Shown here piece by piece: positions 18,327 through 27,360 of a DNA stretch of 64,000 nucleotides. The notes under the pieces were generated by a model, which saw only the letters and a program-made list of their open reading frames with translations, did not search any database and was not told the DNA's origin. The stretch is taken from NCBI RefSeq assembly GCF_004006635.1, contig NZ_CP034842.1, positions 1,550,001 through 1,614,000 of the forward strand. The letters are read 5' to 3'. The translations under genes were made by a program, and so were the position numbers. Source of the DNA: Fusobacterium necrophorum subsp. necrophorum (GTDB lineage: Bacteria > Fusobacteriota > Fusobacteriia > Fusobacteriales > Fusobacteriaceae). Positions within the stretch are counted from its first letter, which is position 1, and every line of letters begins with the position of its first letter.

Positions 18327-19838
18327 TTACAGCATTGTATTGATAATTAACATTACCACTGAGAAAACTCCCATAATTCCCATCAATGGTAAAATATATT
18401 TCAACCATTTGTCAAAAGTGGTTCCTGCCATTTCCAAAGTAACCAAAACCAATCCCGTCGGAGTAATAAAAGACATCCAACCTTGCCCCCAGTTATAAGC
18501 ATTGATGACAATTTCCCGAGATAATCCCACCGTATCTGCAAGCGGTGCCATAATCGGCATGGACAACACTGCCAATCCGGAAGAAGAATTGATAAAAAAT
18601 CCTAAGAAAGAAAAAATGACAAGTTGTGCAATGGCAAAGACTCCTTTGCTCATTCCGGCTACAAATTCTGTGGAATAAAACAATAAGGTATCGGAAATAA
18701 ACCCGTTGTCCATCACAATATTGATAGAACGTGCCAAACCGATTGTTAAGACCACTCCCACCAATTCCGCAGATCCCGCTATAAAAGTATTGATAGCCTC
18801 TTTTTCGGACAAACCTGATAAAAACATGATAATAATGGCAACAACTAAGAAAAGGGCCGACATTTCTTCGAACCACCAACCACCAAGTGCCACTCCCCAA
18901 ATCATAATGGGAAAAGCAAGAGCAAAGACAACAAGGGATAATTTTCTTCTCCAAGTAAATTCCGTTTCCTTACTATTGTCATAATTTCCTAAAAATCTTT
19001 CATGAATTTCCTTTTCATCGACATAGACAAAAGATTTTGTCTTATCTTTTCGAACTTTTTGTGCATACCAATACATATAGGCAAGAGTAATTAGGAAACC
19101 AAGAACTAAAGCAAGCACTCGAAACGGTAGTCCCTCCGTAAAAGAAATTCCTGCAGCATTCGATGCAATCACGACAGAAAACGGATTGACTGTAGAAAAC
19201 ATCGTTCCAATCGAAGATCCCATATAGATCGCGGCAATACAGGTCAAGGCATCAAACCCGCTGACTAAAAAAATAGGCATTAAAATAGGATAGAAAGCTA
19301 TGGTTTCTTCTGCCAAACCAAAAGTGGTTCCTCCTAAGGTAGTCAAAGCAAAGACCAAGACAACCAAGAAGAACTCTTTCCCCTTTGTTTTTTTGGAAAG
19401 AGCTGACATTCCGGCATCAAAGGCTCCAATCTTATTGATAATTCCGATAATCCCTCCCAGAATCAATACAAAAATCATAATATCCACCGTGTCCAAAACT
19501 CCTGTAATAGGTGCTTTGATTGTTTCTAAAAATCCTTGAGGCTGCTGTTCGATTCTTTCATAACTTCCCGGAATAGCGATCGGTTTTCGAATGACTCCGG
19601 ATGTAAATTTATCCAAGCTCAGTTGAATATGCAAACGATCCAACATCTCTTGACTTGCTGCTTCTGTTGAAACTTCATCGTTATGATCCGTGATCACAAA
19701 TTCATTTGTCGTATCGTCATAGGTCAAACGGGAAAATCTTCCCGACGGGACAAGATAGGTCAAAATGGCAGCCAAAACTAAAATAATAAACAATACCGTG
19801 AATGCAGTAGGAAAACTCCTCTTTTTCTTTTCAGACAT
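18327..19838 (-). CDS. YfcC-family (basic amino-acid/C4-dicarboxylate-like) membrane carrier
   Basis: 503 residues with about 11-13 hydrophobic segments, starting with a cytoplasmic basic N-terminus (MSEKKKRSFPTAF) and TILVPSGRF-like first loop region typical of YfcC/ArcD-related DUF401-type carriers. Conserved-looking patches include LGGTTFGLAEETIAF and SSIGTMFSTVNPFS. The family is annotated as amino-acid antiporters or short-chain acid carriers; the substrate is not proven. First gene of the yfcC-pepD-crp operon, with an unusual hairpin just before its start. Confidence 0.82.
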   Translation of the reverse strand: MSEKKKRSFPTAFTVLFIILVLAAILTYLVPSGRFSRLTYDDTTNEFVITDHNDEVSTEAASQEMLDRLHIQLSLDKFTSGVIRKPIAIPGSYERIEQQPQGFLETIKAPITGVLDTVDIMIFVLILGGIIGIINKIGAFDAGMSALSKKTKGKEFFLVVLVFALTTLGGTTFGLAEETIAFYPILMPIFLVSGFDALTCIAAIYMGSSIGTMFSTVNPFSVVIASNAAGISFTEGLPFRVLALVLGFLITLAYMYWYAQKVRKDKTKSFVYVDEKEIHERFLGNYDNSKETEFTWRRKLSLVVFALAFPIMIWGVALGGWWFEEMSALFLVVAIIIMFLSGLSEKEAINTFIAGSAELVGVVLTIGLARSINIVMDNGFISDTLLFYSTEFVAGMSKGVFAIAQLVIFSFLGFFINSSSGLAVLSMPIMAPLADTVGLSREIVINAYNWGQGWMSFITPTGLVLVTLEMAGTTFDKWLKYILPLMGIMGVFSVVMLIINTML

Positions 19839-19847
19839 TTTTCTCTT

Positions 19848-19879
19848 GTATGATAACTCTTAGTTCCTCGTTATCATAC
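19848..19879 (-). promoter_or_regulatory. 10-bp perfect dyad in the yfcC leader, between Shine-Dalgarno-like site and start
   Basis: GTATGATAAC and its exact complement are separated by 12 nt. Reading leftward, GGAGGGG directly precedes the hairpin and the ATG follows it by 9 nt. Folding would bring the strong site GGAGGGG close to the start codon; alternatively the dyad is a protein-binding operator. Confidence 0.5.
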
Positions 19880-19950
19880 CCCTCCTTTTTATTTATGTTT
19901 GTTATATATTCCTTTTACTTTTCATTGAAGTTAAAGTAAAAACTGAAAGC

Positions 19951-20373
19951 TTAATATTTTAAAATATATTGGATAAATTCCAAATCTTCTTTTCGAATGG
20001 CTGTCTTAATTTTCAAAGTATTCAGAAGTAACACGGCATTTTCTCGAATGGATAAAGTTCTGTCGTATCTTGGCGGCAAATTATATTTTTGATAGACTTC
20101 ATTTACCTCTTCTAATACAAATTGAAAATGTACTTCATGAATTTTGGCAATCAAATTGAAATTTTTGACTTGTAATTTTGTTTCCGGAAAAAAATAACGG
20201 TAAAATTCATAACATACCTGATCTACCTCTCCTCTTCCTTCATATCCTAAAATCATTTCTCCATTTATTTTTTCAAAAAACAAACCGAATTGTTTTGCAA
20301 CTCTTTGAAATTCCTCAAAGGAATGACATTTTCCCTGTGTAAATTCTTCAATAAAGTGATTATAATTGATCAT
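19951..20373 (-). CDS. Uncharacterised 140-residue protein
   Basis: 140 residues, no recognised family, no signal peptide or membrane segment. It looks like a compact mixed alpha/beta cytoplasmic protein (MINYNHFIEEFTQGKCHSFE). The ATG at 20373 follows GGAAAGGGGG, a good ribosome site. It stands alone, divergent from the ABC ATPase gene and separated from yfcC by about 110 nt; both neighbours read away from or toward it without overlap. The coding signal is supported by codon use like its neighbours and lack of competing frames. Confidence 0.65.
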   Translation of the reverse strand: MINYNHFIEEFTQGKCHSFEEFQRVAKQFGLFFEKINGEMILGYEGRGEVDQVCYEFYRYFFPETKLQVKNFNLIAKIHEVHFQFVLEEVNEVYQKYNLPPRYDRTLSIRENAVLLLNTLKIKTAIRKEDLEFIQYILKY

Positions 20374-20501
20374 GACTACCCCCTTCCTTTCCCTATTATA
20401 TTAAGATTTTAAATATTTTACAATAGTTTTTTGTATATTTTATGAATTATATGCTATACTTTTATTACAGAATGATACAATAAAAAATGAAAAGAGGAAT
20501 T

Positions 20502-21503
20502 ATGAAAATTTTAACAATACAACAACTTGGAAAACAATATCAAAAAAAAGAGTGGGCTCTCCATAATATCCATTTGGAGATACAGGAGGGGGAATTTTTA
20601 GTTTTGGTAGGTCCCTCCGGTTGTGGAAAATCTACTTTGTTGCGTTTGATTGCAGGTTTAGAAGAAAGCACGGAGGGAGAAATTCTCTTTCATTCCGAGA
20701 ACAAAGACATCGCCATGGTTTTTCAAAATTATACTCTCTATCCTCATATGACAGTCTATGAAAATATGGCTTTTCCTTTAAAAATGAAGTCTTGGACTTC
20801 CCGAGAAATTCAAAATAAAATTGCAGAAATTGCCGATACTTTGGAAATTCGAAACTTACTTCAAAGAAAGCCGAATGAACTTTCCGGGGGACAGAAACAA
20901 AGAGTAGCTCTCGGAAGAGCAATGGTGCGAGAAGCGAATATTTTTTTATTTGATGAAGCTTTGGCAAATCTCGATGCCAATTTAAGAAGTCAAATGCGTT
21001 ATGAATTGCTGTCCCTGCAAAAAAAAATCAAAAAGACTTTTATTTATGTTACCCACGATCAAATCGAAGCCATGACGATGGCAGATAGAATTGTAGTAAT
21101 GAAAGAAGGACAAATTGAACAAATTGGCAGTCCGAAAGAAATATATTTGAATCCCCAAACCGGCTTTGTCGCTCGTTTTCTGGGAAACCCCGCTATGAAT
21201 TTTCTCGTTCGGGAAGAATATATCTTGGGAATTCGTCCCGAAGACATCCTCATCACAGAAGAAAAAAAGAAAGAATCTTTTCTTTTTTTAGTAGAATTTT
21301 CAGAATTTTTAGGAACACACTCCTATTTACATGGTATTGTGGAAAATACTCCCTTCCTTATCGAAATTCCTATTCAAGCGGAATATAAAAAAGGGGAAAC
21401 TCTATTTTTGGACTTTCCCCTTACAAAACGCTATTACTTTGATATCACGACAGAACGAAGAATCCCACTGTCCCGGATACAACAATCAAAAGAATCGGAT
21501 TGA
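20502..21503 (+). CDS. Orphan sugar-type ABC transporter ATP-binding protein (MalK/MsmK/UgpC-like)
   Basis: 333 residues from the ATG at 20502, chosen because AAGAGGAA precedes it; the ATG at 20487 has no site. Walker A GPSGCGKST, signature LSGGQKQRVALGRAM, Walker B FLFDEAL and the switch His in THDQ are all present, followed by a C-terminal TOBE-type regulatory region (about 235-330). No permease or binding protein lies nearby, as for shared MsmK-type ATPases that energise several sugar importers. Its last 59 nt overlap the oppositely oriented chrA gene. Confidence 0.88.
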   Translation: MKILTIQQLGKQYQKKEWALHNIHLEIQEGEFLVLVGPSGCGKSTLLRLIAGLEESTEGEILFHSENKDIAMVFQNYTLYPHMTVYENMAFPLKMKSWTSREIQNKIAEIADTLEIRNLLQRKPNELSGGQKQRVALGRAMVREANIFLFDEALANLDANLRSQMRYELLSLQKKIKKTFIYVTHDQIEAMTMADRIVVMKEGQIEQIGSPKEIYLNPQTGFVARFLGNPAMNFLVREEYILGIRPEDILITEEKKKESFLFLVEFSEFLGTHSYLHGIVENTPFLIEIPIQAEYKKGETLFLDFPLTKRYYFDITTERRIPLSRIQQSKESD

Positions 21504-21972
21504 TTTTTGTCAAAATTCCGGAAAGTACAACAGCAACAAATACAATATAAGTCATGGGATGAGTGAAATTTTCCGGATGTAACAAAGAGAATCCGGCTCC
21601 CAAGACCAAGCCCATCACAACCGGTCTCAAAGAAAGAAAAATTCTCTTGACAATCAAAGAATCCTGAAATCTTTGTAGGCACAAGGAAATCCCGACTAAA
21701 ATAAGAATGGAAGGAAGAACGACTCCCGTCGTAGAACAAAGAGAACCAAAAACACTTCCCGTTACCTTGTAGCCTATAAAAGTGGCGGAGTTAATCCCTA
21801 TCGGTCCCGGTGTCACCTGAGATACTGCAACAATTTCTGTAAATTCAGAAAGGGTGACCCATTGGTATTTTTCAATCACTTCCTGTTGTATCAAACTTAG
21901 GACAGCATAACCTCCACCAAAACTAAACAGTCCAATTTTTAAGAATACCAAAAAAAGATGTATATAAATCAT
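21445..21972 (-). CDS. Chromate transporter family protein, half-size subunit
   Basis: 175 residues with about five to six hydrophobic segments and the CHR-domain start FSFGGGYAVLSLIQQEV (about 17-33), then SQVTPGPIGINSATFIG. Short CHR proteins act in pairs of opposite topology. It overlaps the preceding half gene by 4 nt (ATGA-type coupling) and the tail of the ABC ATPase gene by 59 nt on the other strand. Family members export chromate or other oxyanions; physiological substrate here is unknown. Confidence 0.88.
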   Translation of the reverse strand: MIYIHLFLVFLKIGLFSFGGGYAVLSLIQQEVIEKYQWVTLSEFTEIVAVSQVTPGPIGINSATFIGYKVTGSVFGSLCSTTGVVLPSILILVGISLCLQRFQDSLIVKRIFLSLRPVVMGLVLGAGFSLLHPENFTHPMTYIVFVAVVLSGILTKINPILLIVVSGTVGFFVLS

Positions 21973-22508
21973 TTTTTATCCCTCCAAGCATAGTATAGAT
22001 TTCCTATAATCATCGTAAAAATGATAATCCAAATAGGAGAGATGGTGTTTGTTCCAATTAAAACGGCTACAAGTAAAGGAATCCAATATTGTTTCCACTT
22101 TAATTTTGTCGATCTGCATAATTTATATACAGCAATAAAAATCAATCCAACCGTAGCAGGTTTTACTCCAAAAAAAATCTGTTGAAATAATTTTGCTTCT
22201 CGATATTGAATGATAACCGTACTTAAGCATAATATAATCAAAAAAGAGGGCAGGACAGCTCCTAAGACAGCTGCCGCAATTCCTAAAGCACCTGAAATTC
22301 GATATCCTGTCATAATGGAGGTATTTACCGCCAACACACCCGGACTGGATTGAGCAATGGCAAGAGCATCTAAAAACTCTTCATCTGTCAACCATTTTTT
22401 CTTGCTCACAATTTCATCTTGCATCAGGGGGATCATTGCGTATCCTCCACCTAAGGTAAAAGCTCCAATCTTAAAAAACGCCCAAAATAATTCGACCTCT
22501 TTCTTCAT
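21969..22508 (-). CDS. Chromate transporter family protein, half-size subunit
   Basis: 179 residues, paralogous to the following gene, with CHR motif FTLGGGYAMIPLMQDEI and SSPGVLAVNTSIMTGYR. Together the pair makes one bidomain-equivalent transporter. Lies 16 nt after coaBC and so at the end of the long leftward housekeeping run. Confidence 0.88.
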   Translation of the reverse strand: MKKEVELFWAFFKIGAFTLGGGYAMIPLMQDEIVSKKKWLTDEEFLDALAIAQSSPGVLAVNTSIMTGYRISGALGIAAAVLGAVLPSFLIILCLSTVIIQYREAKLFQQIFFGVKPATVGLIFIAVYKLCRSTKLKWKQYWIPLLVAVLIGTNTISPIWIIIFTMIIGNLYYAWRDKK

Positions 22509-22524
22509 AATCTTCTACTTCCTT

Positions 22525-23697
22525 TTATAAAATATTCTTCCAAATATCGTAAGCCAATTCTTCTTTGGCTTTCTCTTGGATTTCTACTTTGTTTCCTCCT
22601 TTTTTCAAAATACTGACCGTATTTTTCTCTTGATTCATTGTTTTCGAGTCATTTGCAACAATACAATCTAAATTCTTCTTCTCCAATTTCCGATTTGCAT
22701 TTTCTTCAATATCATTGGTTTCGGCTGCAAAGCCGATTAACATTTGATGTGATTTTCTTTTTCCCATTTCCAATAAAATATCAGGGTTTCTTTCCAAGTT
22801 GATTCTTAAATCTCCTTCTTTTTTCTTAATCTTAATAGGAGAGTATTCTTTCGGTCTGTAATCTGCAACTGCGGAACAGGAAACAAAAATATCACAGTAC
22901 TCAAAACGTTTCTCCACTTCCTGATACATCTCTCTTGCTCCTCGTACAGAGACAAATTCCTCTAATCTTCTTGGCTTTTGTAGCTTTGTCGGTCCGGAAA
23001 TCAAAGATACTTTTGCTCCTCCCGCCACTGCGGCTTTTGCCAAAGCATATGCCATTTTTCCACTGGAACGATTGGAAATATAACGAATGGGATCTATCGC
23101 TTCTTCGGTAGGACCTCCCGTAATCAAAACTTTTTTATCTTCCAATTTTCCCGCCAACTGTCTGGACAGAAAATAAGCTTCTATCTCCCAAATGACCTCT
23201 TCTTCCTTTTCCAACTTTCCCTTTCCTATATCCTCACAAGCCAACATTCCCTCTGCCGCTTCAATAAAATGATAATGATATTTTTTTAATTTTTGAATAT
23301 TTTCATATAAAATCGGATTTTCATACATTTGAACATTCATCGCCAAGGCAAAAAAGACCGGTTTATTGGTTGCGGCTATGACAGTCGATAACATATCATC
23401 TGCAATTCCATTGGCAATCTTTCCCACGATATTATAAGTTGCCGGTAACACTACCACCACGTCCGCCCAATGAGCTAAGGAAATATGCTCTACCTCATAA
23501 TGAGATTTTTCATGCCACATATCCACATACACTACATTTTTAGATAAGGTTTCCAAAGTCAAAGGGGTAATAATTTTTGTTGCATTTTCCGTCATAATCA
23601 CCTTGACTTCATAGCCTTTTTTTTTCAGTAGGGAAGTGAAATTGGCAGCTTTATAAGCGGCAATTCCTCCTGTAACCCCCAATAAAATTTTTTTCAT
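22525..23697 (-). CDS. coaBC: Bifunctional phosphopantothenoylcysteine decarboxylase / synthetase
   Basis: 390 residues. The CoaC flavoprotein domain (MKKILLGVTGGIAAYKAANF, VVLPATYNIVGKIANGIADD, FALAMNVQMYENP) covers about 1-180; the CoaB synthetase domain (VLITGGPTEEAIDPIRYISNRSSGKMA) covers about 185-390. It makes 4'-phosphopantetheine from phosphopantothenate and cysteine with CTP, for coenzyme A. This would also feed the carrier domain of the acyl-ligase fusion at 8994. Confidence 0.96.
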   Translation of the reverse strand: MKKILLGVTGGIAAYKAANFTSLLKKKGYEVKVIMTENATKIITPLTLETLSKNVVYVDMWHEKSHYEVEHISLAHWADVVVVLPATYNIVGKIANGIADDMLSTVIAATNKPVFFALAMNVQMYENPILYENIQKLKKYHYHFIEAAEGMLACEDIGKGKLEKEEEVIWEIEAYFLSRQLAGKLEDKKVLITGGPTEEAIDPIRYISNRSSGKMAYALAKAAVAGGAKVSLISGPTKLQKPRRLEEFVSVRGAREMYQEVEKRFEYCDIFVSCSAVADYRPKEYSPIKIKKKEGDLRINLERNPDILLEMGKRKSHQMLIGFAAETNDIEENANRKLEKKNLDCIVANDSKTMNQEKNTVSILKKGGNKVEIQEKAKEELAYDIWKNIL

Positions 23698-23707
23698 CCT
23701 TTCTCCC

Positions 23708-24388
23708 CTATTTTTCTCTTTGTTCTAAATAATATTGCTCTCTTTTTTCTTGGACTTCTCGGATAAAATCTTCATCACAACCGTACTGTGTCAAAATATT
23801 CAAGTCCACTCGATCTAAATCATCCATATATTCCAAATAATATTCCGAGAAAAATTGAGCCAACTTTTTTCCACGTCCAAAAATCTTACTTAACTTTTCT
23901 CCTTTATTTCGATAGGTAGCTATTTCCCAATCATAATTATCCTGTAAATAGTCGGCATGTCTTTTCAAAGCCTCTTCTCCGTTTTTTAAGGCTGCAATCT
24001 CTTCTTGAAGACTGGAGAAAGGAACATCAGAAATAAAAATATAACCTTTTTCCGACAAAAAGTCCAATACTTCATGAAATCTGGAAGCGGAATAAAGTTT
24101 TGACAACTCCACTTTATATTTGAAGTATTGTTTTTTTACCGGAATCCCAAAAGATTTTAGAACAGCATTTAAACGATTTATCTCTTCTCTACTCTCTTTC
24201 ACATTTTTTTCAAAGATTTCCAATTGTTTCGGTTTTATCTTTGAGGAATTATTCAAAGTTTCCAGTTCCAAGATAAGTCTTTCAATTTCTTTTTCTTTTC
24301 CCAATAACTTTTGTTCCAACTTCTCAATTTTTTCAAGATTTTCTTTCTCTGTTCCCTTTTTTCCAAACAATGAATTTAATAGACTCAT
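23708..24388 (-). CDS. Uncharacterised coiled-coil protein
   Basis: 226 residues from the ATG at 24388 (MSLLNSLFGKKG), which follows GAAGGAGGAG; the ATG at 24445 has no site. Residues about 15-75 are a charged coiled coil, followed by a compact helical region with SRFHEVLDFLSEKGYIFISD and a C-terminal acidic helix. No known family recognised. Ten nt before coaBC, so co-transcribed. Confidence 0.75.
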   Translation of the reverse strand: MSLLNSLFGKKGTEKENLEKIEKLEQKLLGKEKEIERLILELETLNNSSKIKPKQLEIFEKNVKESREEINRLNAVLKSFGIPVKKQYFKYKVELSKLYSASRFHEVLDFLSEKGYIFISDVPFSSLQEEIAALKNGEEALKRHADYLQDNYDWEIATYRNKGEKLSKIFGRGKKLAQFFSEYYLEYMDDLDRVDLNILTQYGCDEDFIREVQEKREQYYLEQREK

Positions 24389-24454
24389 GGCTCCTCCTTC
24401 TTCAAACGTTTTTTTCATTATAAAATAAATTGTAATAAGAATCAACCATTTCTT

Positions 24455-25900
24455 TCATATTTTGAAATAATTCTCTATTTTTTGTTGTCTTTCTCTGGAG
24501 TATTTTTCAGTTTGTAATCTTGCCAAATCCGATATCTCTTGCCTTTCCTCGATGTTTTGAGGATAATAGATAGGAACTTTCAACAAGGGTTTGCTATAAA
24601 ATTCCAAGAGATTCCCTTTCTTTTTTCCACAATGTCGGTACCAAAAAGAAAACAAAGAAGAATTTAAATATGCCAAAATATAAAATAAATCTACATTTTT
24701 TTCTTTGGGAAGAAAATAATAAATATCCGCACTTCCGTAGACTTCTTCTTCGGAATAAGCAAACCAGTTTCCTTTACATCGTTGTCTTGCCAAAATTTTG
24801 GGACCTTGAAACATTCTTTCATCCCTCGCCCATTGCAAATTCCACCATGCTATTTTTCCTAATTGTACTTCTCTTCTTTTTTCCAATTTCTCTCGATAGG
24901 GAGAAAGATATTTTTCTAAAACATCTTTCCATTTTCTCTTTTCATCTAAATACAAAATCCAAAATTCCTCCTGCTTTTGCAAAGAATAGGAAAAAATATC
25001 CTTGTTCTTATAGAAAGGTTTTAAATATTCCCTCAACTCTTCTTCATAATGAGAAAATACAAAGGCTTTGTCACAACCGCTGACGATGCCCTGCTTAATC
25101 TCCAACAAATCTCCCAAATGGTAATTTGCCTTTTCTTCAATGGACTGAAGCTGTTTTCGAATGTCGGAATGCCAAAGATAAATGTTTCCATTTCTTTCGT
25201 AGATTTCTTCCTGCTTCAAAGAAAAACTTCTTTCCTTTTCCTGAATGTAAACCGAACTCCCTTTTTTTCCTTTTCTCCAAACAAAGAGCAGATTATGCTG
25301 CCCTAAGGCTCCCTCAAATAAGGAAATATGATAGTCTTGGAAGTATAAAAACTCTCCTTCCTCCCGGAGGGTCTTTCGGAGGGTTTTGGCTCCGTCCGCT
25401 ACGAGCCAGTAATCGGTTGTCAAATAAACTAAAATTCCTTCCTCTCGTAATAAATCAACCGCTTTCTCAATAAAGAAATACAGATAATCCATTTTCCCCT
25501 CATAATACTTTTTTCCGAAGTCCGTTTTCTTTAATTTTTCAAAAATTTCTTTATGATTTTTTTCTCCCAGATAGGGAGGATTCCCCAAAATAATATCAAA
25601 GCGTTCTTCTGTTTTTAACCCCAGACTGTCCTCACAGGAAAAAAAACTTTTTTCCTCTGTCAGTCTTACTTTTGCCTCCAAAATAGCCCTCTCATCAATA
25701 TCATATCCATAGTACTTCACCCTTGGCTTATTCTTCCGTTCTTTTCCGTACTTCGAAAAAGCGCTCAATAAATTTCCGTTTCCACAGGATAAATCGGCAA
25801 GTTGCCACTCTTCCTGTGAAGGAGCATATTGAAATGCCAGTTCCGCCATTTGTCTACTCTCCATTTCCGGAGTATAAATCACATAATGTTTTTTTCCCAT
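24455..25900 (-). CDS. Orphan Eco57I/TaqI-like N6-adenine DNA methyltransferase
   Basis: 481 residues. SAM motif DLSCGNGNLLSAF near residue 38 and the catalytic ILGNPPYLGEKNH near residue 108 define an N6-adenine class I methylase; VYLTTDYWLVADGAKTLRK is the following conserved strand. The C-terminal half (about 260-460) resembles a TaqI-type target-recognition domain, with SSLFSFWYRHCGKKKG near its end. No restriction gene is adjacent. Its ATG overlaps the murJ stop by one base (TAATG), so translation is coupled to murJ, indicating a settled chromosomal gene. Confidence 0.87.
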   Translation of the reverse strand: MGKKHYVIYTPEMESRQMAELAFQYAPSQEEWQLADLSCGNGNLLSAFSKYGKERKNKPRVKYYGYDIDERAILEAKVRLTEEKSFFSCEDSLGLKTEERFDIILGNPPYLGEKNHKEIFEKLKKTDFGKKYYEGKMDYLYFFIEKAVDLLREEGILVYLTTDYWLVADGAKTLRKTLREEGEFLYFQDYHISLFEGALGQHNLLFVWRKGKKGSSVYIQEKERSFSLKQEEIYERNGNIYLWHSDIRKQLQSIEEKANYHLGDLLEIKQGIVSGCDKAFVFSHYEEELREYLKPFYKNKDIFSYSLQKQEEFWILYLDEKRKWKDVLEKYLSPYREKLEKRREVQLGKIAWWNLQWARDERMFQGPKILARQRCKGNWFAYSEEEVYGSADIYYFLPKEKNVDLFYILAYLNSSLFSFWYRHCGKKKGNLLEFYSKPLLKVPIYYPQNIEERQEISDLARLQTEKYSRERQQKIENYFKI

Positions 25901-27360
25901 TAGAAAATCTCCCTTCCTTTCTTATAGAACAATGGTGCCCAGCACAAAAGATATACTATGGAAAAAACCAGAAATTTTAATAGGGTATATGGAAAATATC
26001 GACTGATACCGTAGGCCAGGAAAGAAGCCGATACTGAAACTCCCGCTATTTTGATACAGGAGATAAAAGCCAAAGAAATATATTTTTTATGAAAGTGAAT
26101 CCACAGAGCGAAAAAATTACAACAGGAAGCAATCGACGTTGCGAGAGCCAGTCCCCGATATTCCATTTTTTGAATCAGCAGGGCGTTCAATGCAATATTG
26201 ATGAGAATCGCCATAATGGAATATCTTGCCGGTCGTCGATTATCTCCCAAAGCATAGAAACCTTTGCTTAAAAATTGTACTCCCACATAGGCATACAATC
26301 CCAGAGAATAGAATAAAAGTGCTTCTGCAGTAATTATAACGGCATTTTCTCCAAATTTTCCGTAGGAAAACAAAAGGCGAATAACTTCCTTTGCATAGAA
26401 AACACAAACTATCATAGAGGGAACTACTAAAAATAATAAGATATTAAAACCTCTTTCCAATTCTCTTTGAATTTTGATATGATCCTTTTTAGCAGCGGCT
26501 TTGGAAAGAGACGGAAAAACCACATTGGAGATAGAAACTCCAAAAACTCCGACAGGCAACAAATACACCCTGCTTGCATTTTCCAGAGCGGTAACCCCTC
26601 CGACCGCCAGAAAAGAAGCAAAAAATTGATCCACTATCGTATTGACCTGTCTGGCAACAATTCCTACCAACATAGGAAGCAATCGATAGGCTAAAAGTCC
26701 TAGATATTTATCTTTCCATTGAATACGAAAAGAATATCTTCCTATTTTTTTCCAAAGAGGAAAAAAAACGACAAAAAATTGAAAGATCCCTCCAATCAAG
26801 ACTCCAAAAGCAAGGGCATAAATACCATAGCTTTTCGAAAAAAACATGGCGGAAAGAATAATGGAGAGATTGAAAAAAATAGAGGTGGAGGCGGGAATCA
26901 AAAACTCTCCAAAATTATTTAAAATAGCTCCCATCATTCCGGAAAGAGAAATAAATAAAAAATAAAAAGACATAATTTTTAACAGAATGGATGCCAAATT
27001 TTTCGTTTGTTCCGGAAAACCGACTACAATAAAATCAATAATCGGATTGGATAAAAAAATTGTTCCCACACTGATGACAAAACTAAATAAAAAAACAAGA
27101 TTCAATACGGAAAAAATGTAGTCCCTTCCTTTTTCCTCTCCTTCCTGTTCACATTTTTGATTGTATAGGGGAATAAAAGTATTTCCCAGAGCTCCCTCTC
27201 CCAACAATTGACGAAAAAAATTGCTTATTTTAAAAGCACTAAAATAAGCATCTGTTACATAGGAAGAACCGAAATAATAAGCAATCAAAGAGCCTCGTAA
27301 AAGTCCCAATATTCTACTTATCATTGTAATTATCATGGTTCCTATTGAGCTTTTAAACAT
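25900..27360 (-). CDS. murJ: Lipid II flippase MurJ
   Basis: 486 residues with about 13-14 hydrophobic segments. The N-terminus ISRILGLLRGSLIAYYFG and the loop FFRQLLGEGALGNTFIPLYNQ are hallmark MurJ/MviN sequences. It moves lipid II across the inner membrane for peptidoglycan synthesis. Starts 18 nt inside the end of scpA, showing translational coupling. Confidence 0.96.
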   Translation of the reverse strand: MFKSSIGTMIITMISRILGLLRGSLIAYYFGSSYVTDAYFSAFKISNFFRQLLGEGALGNTFIPLYNQKCEQEGEEKGRDYIFSVLNLVFLFSFVISVGTIFLSNPIIDFIVVGFPEQTKNLASILLKIMSFYFLFISLSGMMGAILNNFGEFLIPASTSIFFNLSIILSAMFFSKSYGIYALAFGVLIGGIFQFFVVFFPLWKKIGRYSFRIQWKDKYLGLLAYRLLPMLVGIVARQVNTIVDQFFASFLAVGGVTALENASRVYLLPVGVFGVSISNVVFPSLSKAAAKKDHIKIQRELERGFNILLFLVVPSMIVCVFYAKEVIRLLFSYGKFGENAVIITAEALLFYSLGLYAYVGVQFLSKGFYALGDNRRPARYSIMAILINIALNALLIQKMEYRGLALATSIASCCNFFALWIHFHKKYISLAFISCIKIAGVSVSASFLAYGISRYFPYTLLKFLVFSIVYLLCWAPLFYKKGREIF

